Positions 58,101-64,000 of a DNA stretch of 64,000 nt are shown here, in pieces. Below the pieces are notes generated by a model. That model saw only the letters and a program-made list of their open reading frames with translations. It was not told where the DNA came from and did not search any database. Position 1 is the stretch's first letter. The number at the start of each line of letters is the position of its first letter. This DNA comes from Saccharina japonica (lineage: Eukaryota; Sar; Phaeophyceae; Laminariales; Laminariaceae): positions 86,866 through 150,865 of the forward strand of contig MEHQ01001439.1 in the NCBI GenBank assembly GCA_008828725.1, in the 5' to 3' direction. A program made the position numbers and the translations under genes.

Positions 58101-59597
58101 AGTATGTACACGGTATGAACGAGCACGAGGTACAGGCAGTACGTACGTACGTTTACGAACTCTTATGCAGACAACTATGAACATGAAACCATTCAGAACT
58201 CAAAAACTTATCCAACACCAATTCCAAGCAGTTTGTCCCCAAGAACGGGGGACCGGTTAAACGCTTTGGGACCCCGAGATAGCGACCAGAACAACGTTAA
58301 GTTTGGTGTTACCAACGTTCAGTGAGCAGCGTGAGCGCCCATCAGTAGAGTACGGGTCGGGGTAGGATCATCCTGCTTGCGCACGTGTGTCGTACGACTC
58401 CTTGCAGCATCCCCCAAAGCGCGCACTACGTACGCAGCCGATGCTGCAATCTTCCATTTGTCTCGTCGAATTTCCTCTCTGAAGCCCCAAAAGGGGTCAC
58501 AGACAGAGCAAAGGAGCTTGTTTTTCGGCCGGCCTTCGCTTTTCTCGAGCCTCGTCGGCTCATCGTGCGTCGGTTGCACGTACCAGGTACGAACCTGCTT
58601 CACAGCAGATACGATTACTAACCTCTGGTATGTACAGAGGACCACGTGGTGTATGTACGTACAAGGTAGACGTTTAGGTGATATGGCTGGCGTCTTGTTT
58701 GCCGCGAGCAACATCGAAGGCAAGGCTAATAACCACATACTCGTGCGTGTACTATTAATCAGTCTGCAGCAGCAGCAGCAGCAGCAGCAGCAGCTGATAC
58801 CGAAAGGAAAGGTCCCACCACAGTAATCGAATTCCCTGCCTGCTGGGTACAGCAGCGGTAGTGCTGGAACCAAAGCAGGGCGCGTGTGATTCGTGCTTGC
58901 AAGTCCGAACTCCGAACTACGGAGTACCGCAAATTCCATACCAGGCGCCAGGTACGTCGTACGTACCAGGTATGATATGATATCGATACAGCAGCAGTAG
59001 CAGTACTGTTGTAGCAATGATTGAAATGTGAACCCGAACTCTGCTGCAGTACACGAGGGGGCTTCGTACCAAATACCTGGTATAAAATGTACCTGGTACA
59101 CAGCAGTAGCAGTTACACCAGCAGTACCTGCTTGTGCTCCTTATGTCCATCTTATGACTGACGTCGCGACGCCTCGACACTCGACACATGAAGTCTTTCC
59201 CATCATCTTTTTTTATCAAAAGTTTATCTTTGCAACAGCGTTCCTCGATCCAGGTGGCCTATCTCTTTCTACTGCTGTACCACATTATCTTTGCGCTTGA
59301 GCTACAACCACGCCATCGCACTGCATCACAGCACAGGCATGCTAACGCACACCCTCTGCTTTACTGATGATGACAGTCGTCGCTGCCAGCTATACCATGG
59401 TGCACTATGATACGAGCACGTAAGCCCTTGCTGTCACCAACCTGGTTCAACGAAGGCCCGCATGCAGCACTTTGACTCGCGTGTGCTCTCGACAGACCTT
59501 GAACAGCGCAGAACTGGTGTATAGCCGGGACGAACGCGAAGCAAGGCGCCATGATTCCTGCGCTCACCAACGCGAGGCCTCTACGGTGAGTCCTCAT
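55175..59597 (-). CDS. Plastid-targeted ATP synthase protein I / CGL160-like membrane protein (four exons)
   Basis: Exons, all phase 0: 59597-59442, 58022-57813, 56381-56226 and 55519-55175 (stop TGA). A donor after AYQ at 55187 could lead to a tiny last exon at 55128-55111 instead. The product is about 288 residues. Exon 1 is a bipartite presequence: a signal peptide (LALVSAGIMAPC) followed by FAFVP, the Phe-containing motif required for import into secondary plastids. Exons 2-3 are hydrophilic. Exon 4 holds four likely membrane helices: NVFVGLLGTSGAWCLSF, FGVGATLGTAYLVLLSRFV, LALAGLLVLLVSK and FIPALTGFLAYQ. The ARLAL...LEFIPALTGFLAYQ layout matches the ATP synthase protein I domain of CGL160/Atp1 proteins, which assist assembly of the thylakoid CFo c-ring. 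The gene is well supported; the family is a pattern match from memory. Confidence 0.65.
55536..55795 (-). repeat. (TACCC)n array serving as the pyrimidine tract of the last intron
   Basis: About 260 bp of gggta units on the plus strand with occasional gggtaa or gggtc variants. In the transcript it is ccctaccctaccc, ending about 15 bp before the acceptor (gtttatag) of exon 4 of the plastid gene. It is pentameric, so it is not the TTAGGG telomere repeat. Confidence 0.9.
55972..56224 (-). repeat. (CCAA)n-type array at the donor end of the same intron
   Basis: Runs of aaccaaccaatcaacc on the plus strand; in the transcript it is ggttggttgattgg. It begins right at the donor (CCGGAG|gtgggtggg) of exon 3. 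Confidence 0.9.
56700..56935 (+). repeat. 23-bp array with internal palindrome (GTTGGAATAAGGCATGMCTTATC)
   Basis: About nine 23-bp units, each centred on aaggcatgcctt or near variants, able to form hairpins. The first palindrome is split by TACCAGGTA (aaggca-taccaggta-tgcctt). The array lies in the intron between exons 2 and 3 of the plastid gene. Confidence 0.85.
57535..57792. mobile_element. Foldback MITE with 60-bp arms and telomere-like loop
   Basis: The arms share gagttgcgtttaagaataca and ctaaaaccaagtgaata in inverted order. The loop has cctaaccctaaccctaac at 57659-57680. The right end is 20 bp from the donor of plastid-gene exon 2 (57812). Confidence 0.7.
58186..58260. mobile_element. 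piggyBac-like mini-MITE (degenerate copy 5)
   Basis: It retains aaccattcagaactcaa, aattccaagcagtttgtccc and ggggaccggttaa. Its left TTAA is lost. Confidence 0.55.
58300..58510 (+). repeat. Diverged copy of the 49340-49700 repeat
   Basis: Shares tttggtgttaccaac, gagcag.g..agcgccca, gtacgggt and cgtcgaatttcctctct with the first site. Lies in intron 1 of the plastid gene. Confidence 0.5.
58766..58793 (+). repeat. (CAG)9 microsatellite
   Basis: Nine perfect CAG units in intron 1 of the plastid gene. Similar shorter CAG/CTG runs occur at 4209, 24907, 60341, 61220 and 63341. Confidence 0.9.
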
Positions 59598-59921
59598 GCC
59601 AGAGGAGGTGGGATTGGGCAGTTAAATGACTGCAAGCATGTGCTGCCTGAAGCTGAAGCACTCTCTGGTTTTCCCGGAGTTACGTTCATTAGGAAGGCGT
59701 TACAACAACGGGAAACACTTTTCGACGTTTTTGATGGAAGCAAGAGCCATCTGCACCCGCCCATCCCACCCCAGGGGGATAGCCAGACCTTGGACAAGAG
59801 TCAAGAAAGACCCAGGAGGCCGCTGTGGTGGAGGAGTGTCCAAACGCTGATTGTTTTGGGCCGACGAGGAGCTTTCTTTGGCGACTATCGCCTGATCAAA
59901 ACCGAGCTGCTATAAAACAAA
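59598..59921. promoter_or_regulatory. Bidirectional promoter between the plastid gene and the myosin-like gene
   Basis: Only 324 bp separate the two outward start codons, so the two genes must share or overlap promoters. A TATAAAA at 59911-59917 is too near the plus-strand ATG to be a normal TATA box. No other clear element was seen. Confidence 0.5.
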
Positions 59922-60893
59922 ATGTCGGAAGCTCAGGTGAGAGTTGCCTCGGCTTTGATGTGAATGTTTCCGTTGTGCGTGCAGCACCAGTATGGCCTGT
60001 AAATACGAGCGAATGCAAACAGGTTTTAGCAGCCTGTGATCGTCGTGTGCCTGCTCGTGACAAGGTGTCACCTGATTCGACGAATACTAGGCAGCTCGCA
60101 TCCTCGCTCAGCGGCTTGCTACACGAGTCACGGGCTACAGCAGCCGCCTCTCGAAACCGCCGCACGAACGAGGTCGAAATGTGAATGTTCGTCGGTCGTG
60201 TTTTTTCGTTTTTCGACGTAAAAAACGTTAACGTTCGAACCAAGAAATAATTCGCACCGCGAAAACAACTTTTAACTTTGGCCGAAGCTCGTCTCCGACG
60301 ACCATGTACGCCAACACAAAGTTGCAACAGCGGCAGCAACTGCTGCTGCTGCTGCTGCAAGTCGCCGAATGCCGGAGTGTCAAAATTGTGGTTGCTGCAA
60401 GGACCACAAACGAGCACTGGCCACGAGCTATTATACATGCATACGAGGGTAAAACAACGACAACCGAACCGAGAACATCCATCATCTACGTACCAGTACG
60501 ACGACTCTATTAATAGTGTTTTCTATGTTTTCTATAAATCGTCGTTTTTTCGACATCCCCCCCCTCTGAAGCCGCACTGAAAACCGTACCTCCTCCCCGA
60601 GGCAACCTCCCTCCACCCTCGACAGGACGTTAAGAGTACACGTTACATACTGAACTGTCCTCCGAACGTTCACATGCCCCTCCCCTCCCGTCCCGTCGTC
60701 CCGTCCCCACGAAAAAAACAAACCAAAAAATAGGTTTACGTGCCCGATGCAGACTCTGCCTGGGCTCGCGCCTCGGTGTTGCAATCTCTTGGGGGCACAG
60801 CGTACGAGGTCAGAGTCGATGGCATTGATGACAACGACGAGGCGGGCCAGAGCGATTGGGGAGCAGGGGAAGTCCGGCGTGTCGACTTAGCAG
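59922..60893 (+). CDS. Myosin-like heavy chain, first two exons (continues beyond the window)
   Basis: Exon 1 is 15 bases, 59922-59936 (MSEAQ, donor CAG|gtgaga, phase 0). Exon 2 is 60734-60893 (acceptor aaaaaatag, donor AGCAG|gtgacc, phase 1). Joined, the start reads MSEAQVYVPDADSAWARASV, followed by a Gly-containing turn, YEVRVDG and VRRVDLAG. The V-[YW]-V-P-D-x4-W pattern with a small beta-rich domain is how many myosin heavy chains begin (the N-terminal SH3-like domain before the motor). The ATP-binding motor would lie beyond 64000 or across a long intron, as no P-loop exon was found. The acceptor lacks a strong pyrimidine tract. Confident that it is coding; the myosin call is a motif inference. 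Confidence 0.58.
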
Positions 60894-61449
60894 GTGACCC
60901 CTTGTATATATACCGGTGTACCTTATCGCTAGTGTATACTGGTTGCTGGACGTCAGTATACTGGTTGCTGCGTGTGACGCCAGTGTACTGGTTGTTGGAC
61001 GCCCGTATACTGGTTGCTGCGTGTGTTCTTTACCCAAAGAGATAGAGTTCTGTGGCAGCAAACTACGAGACAGGGATAACACTCGTGCATCGCAAACAAC
61101 GAGACTAGTCAATGCAATGCCAAGCTGTACGCCAGTTTCTTTGCTGTGTGATTTTCGATGTGTGTACTTGTACATACTTTTCTCGTAGAGGGGGGGGGAC
61201 TTTTGACACCAGCTTCGACGCAGCAGCAGCAGCAGCAGCCGCGCTCTGTGGTAGGGTACAGCCATAGTACGTACTGCTTGTACTGCTTGTGAAGCAGCCG
61301 CAGCAGCAGCAGCAGCCGCAGCAGCAGCATTGCCGACAGCAGCAACACTAGCAACAATAATAGCAGCAGCAACAAAACACCAACAGCACCAATTAACTCT
61401 TCGTGGGGGCCAGGTTGTAAAAGCGACTTGAGATGCGACTTCCTCGTAT
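60894..61449 (+). other. Intron sequence of the myosin-like gene with a 22-27-bp tandem repeat
   Basis: At 60933-61025, four units of gtatactggttgctg with alternating gacgtca and cgtgtgacgcca linkers follow soon after the donor. CAG-rich stretches occur at 61220-61380. No further exon found. Confidence 0.5.
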
Positions 61450-61552
61450 TTGATACTCGTAGTGTGTGTGTTCTTCACATTAAACCTTCCTTTCTACCCG
61501 TCGACATGCAGCACACCCAGTGTCCGTGCCGATTCTTCATCCTAGAGAGGTA
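61450..61552 (+). repeat. TGTCTTCACA...CCTAGAGAGATA dispersed repeat (copy at 61.5 kb)
   Basis: Blocks tgttcttcacattaaa, tttctacccgtcgacatgca and gattcttcatcctagagagg match the copies at 21752 and 41302. The next element begins immediately. Confidence 0.5.
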
Positions 61553-61553
61553 C

Positions 61554-61729
61554 AGTACAGGACACCTACGTAATTAGAAACAGGCTAATAAGAAAGCCAG
61601 GCTGGTATTTAGAGGGAAATAAGAAAATCGGGAGTCGTTATCTTGATATTAGTGTAGAAATCACCCTCTCTCAAATAAGAAATCCAGCCTGGACCAGATT
61701 TCCTGTTTCTCATCAGGTGTCCTGTACTG
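61554..61729. mobile_element. MITE of the CAGTACAGGACACC family
   Basis: 176 bp. Ends cagtacaggacacct and aggtgtcctgtactg are perfect inverted repeats of 15 bp, extended by ttagaaacagg / cctgtttct. CAGTA..GGACACC is hAT-like, but no target duplication was confirmed. Confidence 0.7.
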
Positions 61730-63518
61730 CACCAGTTCTGCGGACACAAAACTACGACACATAGATACTACGCTGCAGTGCAGTAAGCAGAGCAGACACT
61801 GCAATGCCATATACGATATGCAAGACCTACCCTGCTAGCAATCCAGGCGCATGAAAGAGAAAAAAAAAAGAGTAAAAAAAGAAGAGAAAAAGCGAAAAGG
61901 AAAACGTAAAGAAAAGTGCAGTCTTATCAACCTTCTGGGAAGTAGAACGTGCAGCAGCAGCAATACGAGTATCGTCATTCTCCGCGCGTGCAGTGTACAC
62001 CCCATTCCAATGGACGTCGGGCAGACCTCCCCCGCCTCGGCAGCCCGGGCTGCTTCATGTGGCCGATGTTATTGCTGCAATCGCACAGACTAGACAGTAA
62101 TCGTCACTGCTGCTGTGTTGCGCCACCTTTCCCCCTCTGAAGTACTCCTATACATACATAGTCTCAAGTCGGAAATCAAGGAACAATAGAATCATAATCT
62201 TGCGAGGAAACTTTTGGTCAGAGAATAATGGGGCCAAGAGTAATCATCCCGCTTTCGTCCGTCCTCCTTTCTTTCCTCACTCTTGTCTTTGTTTTTTCTA
62301 ATCTGTCCCATTTACCCGCTGTACGTATATTATTTTCTTTTGCCAATGGTTGTCTCGTCGATTCGGTTTGTGGCACACTCGATTCAACGGTTATATTCAC
62401 CGACGTAGAGATCCAACTGCTACGCACATACCGGCATTACACCGGCAGGTATATATAGTGTCTAGGTATTTATATACCAGGTATACATGGTACAAGACTC
62501 GATACCGTCCACGCTTTTGGAACAACATACTATTAATATACGTATATTTATACGAGTATAGAAAATATTAGGGCAGCGGCCAAAAAAAGTATACCTGGTC
62601 CGTGTGCGGCCAAAACCAGGTACAGTACATACTTAAAGTCAAGTCAAAAACGCACTCCACGTGCCCTGCCTTTGGTCCAAAACTCGTTGTACTTGTTTTT
62701 GCCTCTTTAAAACCCAGGTATACCTGATTTGTCTACTCTGCTTGACGTTCACTTTTTTTTTGTCGTTTTAAAGCCAATCAGAGGCCCTTCATAGATCCAC
62801 CCTAAGCCCCCTATACAAATGCCGACGTACGCGGAGACCCCCTCCTCCCTTCGCACCTCGCACCACACGCCACTCGAGCGACACACATATCTGCGTGCAC
62901 ATTTCCGCCGAAATAATACGAGATAGAAGGCTCCCCTTCGGGATTGTGGTTGTACTTGGAATACCAGGGGTGTCGCAAGCTGAGAAGGGAGAATACAGCA
63001 GCAGGCGTTCGTTCCTCGTACGATTAGTAGCAGGCACCGGGCGAGCGTTGCAAACATGATTTTAGTATGTACCTGTTTTTGGCCCCGAACGGACCAGGTG
63101 TACCTGTTTTTGGCCGCTGCCCAAAATATGTGTAGTATTAATCTACGACGACAGGGGGAGAACAGCAGGAGCTCATTTTTTTTTCCACTTTTCTGCTGGA
63201 GAGAATCGAGGTTATGATGAGCTATTAATACCACCAGCAACGCGTTTTGTAGTTTAATAACTATAAAATCATTTCCAGTTTCCAGCTCCGGCCATCACCG
63301 CCAAGAGCGATCCTTACGTACCTGGTACTATACAGCAACGGCAGCAGCAGCAGCAGCAGCAGTGGCATCGCCCGCGAACACCAGCAATTGATTACGTATG
63401 ATAGCACGGACATCATATGATGCACATATGCACCATGATGACATCAGAACGTTAGCCGGACATCATATGTACCATGGCATCAGAACATCAGCCGGCGACG
63501 TGAAGTGAACTCTACCAG
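61730..63518. other. Remaining non-coding stretch, no firm gene
   Basis: A possible signal-peptide-like first exon (62228, MGPRVIIPLSSVLLSFLTLV, donor-like CCGCT|gtacgt) was noted but has no partner exon. The cttcggg...gggtgtcgcaagctgag block at about 62933-62980 matches 3630. TACCWGGTA motifs lie at 62475 and 63319. Confidence 0.4.
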
Positions 63519-63977
63519 TATTACGGGGGGGCATAGTAAATACTAGTAAATAGGACTTATGCTACACACTAAAACCTGAATAGAACCACACGGTAGGCCT
63601 CGACTAGGCCTACCACTCGGCAGTGGGCAATATCGTGTACCTCTGCTGTGCCCGGCGCAGCTATGCACGTCAAGCTGAGGTACTCGAAAGTGAGCATCTA
63701 TCTCTCTCCTGTACTCTTTGCCTCTTGTGGCAAATAAACGTCGGTAGAGCCCATGACTATTAAAAGGGTAATTCCGTCGGTCGACAACAAAACTCAAATT
63801 TCTTCTTTTCTGTATTTTACTTAGAAATATTATGCTTTTCACTAACAATATTTGGTCCAATAGGACCTACGGTACACACTAAAAACTAGCTGGTATATAT
63901 TTACTTATTTTTACTATTAATATCTACTAACACTATTTGGTCCTATTTACTACCGGTATATATGCCCCCCTGTAATA
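63519..63977. mobile_element. TATTACGGGGG foldback element (copy 3), expanded
   Basis: The left end tattacgggggggcatagta and the right end tgcccccctgtaata are inverted. Interior catagtaaata and actaacaatatttggtcc blocks match copies 1 and 2. About 240 bp of unrelated sequence is inserted, and TA-flanked short inserts (TAGCTGGTA, TACCGGTA) mark two positions. Confidence 0.6.
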
Positions 63978-64000
63978 GTACTCTACGGGTACGAGGTATA

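Noticed and set aside
58319-59101. 260-codon minus-strand frame
   Set aside because: It spans repeats and the CAG microsatellite, starts at a motif-rich TACCAGGTA site, and conflicts with the well-phased plastid-gene intron.
62228-62458. Signal-peptide-like first exon on the plus strand
   Set aside because: The hydrophobic start is suggestive, but no partner exon was found and it lies inside the presumed myosin intron.

Overview
The window looks like nuclear DNA of a stramenopile alga, most likely a brown alga. This is inferred, not searched. The reasons are: intron-rich genes with GC-rich exons and low-complexity introns; an ankyrin protein with the AWRRRGW...VMLRAR and terminal ...IIGSYL pattern I associate with brown-algal ankyrin proteins; a plastid presequence with an FAFVP (ASAFAP-type) motif; and non-coding DNA crowded with nested short transposons, minisatellites and TAC...GTA motifs. 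Nothing bacterial was seen: no operons, rRNA or CRISPR. Open frames were scored with alternative starts, so many long open frames are noise. Real exons were picked by splice sites, reading-phase continuity and protein character.

Genes, left to right. (1) 1-147 minus: first exon of a gene running off the window, possibly an ELO fatty-acid elongase. (2) 718-17392 plus: kinetochore protein Spc24. The C-terminal exons are solid; the first exon lies 15 kb upstream and is tentative. (3) 6138-7157 plus: a weak small-gene candidate. (4) 20086-25358 minus: a large low-complexity Glu/His/Asn-rich protein with an AT-hook-like core, uncharacterised. (5) 27611-30690 minus: a decayed reverse-transcriptase retroelement. 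(6) 43856-45703 plus: an intact 615-residue ankyrin-repeat protein. (7) 55175-59597 minus: a four-exon, plastid-targeted, four-helix membrane protein resembling the ATP synthase protein I / CGL160 domain. (8) 59922-60893 plus: the first two exons of a myosin-like heavy chain running off the right end. Genes 1/2 and 7/8 form divergent pairs over 570 bp and 324 bp.

The dominant structural feature is a giant inverted duplication. About 5.5 kb (32446-37939) is repeated in reverse at 38603-44093 around a 663-bp spacer. The outer end cuts inside the ankyrin coding region, so the left arm carries a 79-codon broken copy next to a C-tract and one N.

Most of the rest is nested mobile DNA: a Tc1/mariner-like 1.5-kb element with perfect 28-bp terminal repeats, Harbinger-like, piggyBac-like and hAT-like MITEs, several foldback families, a tRNA-derived SINE head, and at least ten minisatellites, two of which make up most of one plastid-gene intron. 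The most novel signal is a dispersed 9-mer, TACCWGGTA, about 70 times over expectation. In several repeat families it appears as TA expanded to TA-CCWGG-TA, which looks like a short insertion or excision scar at TA sites.
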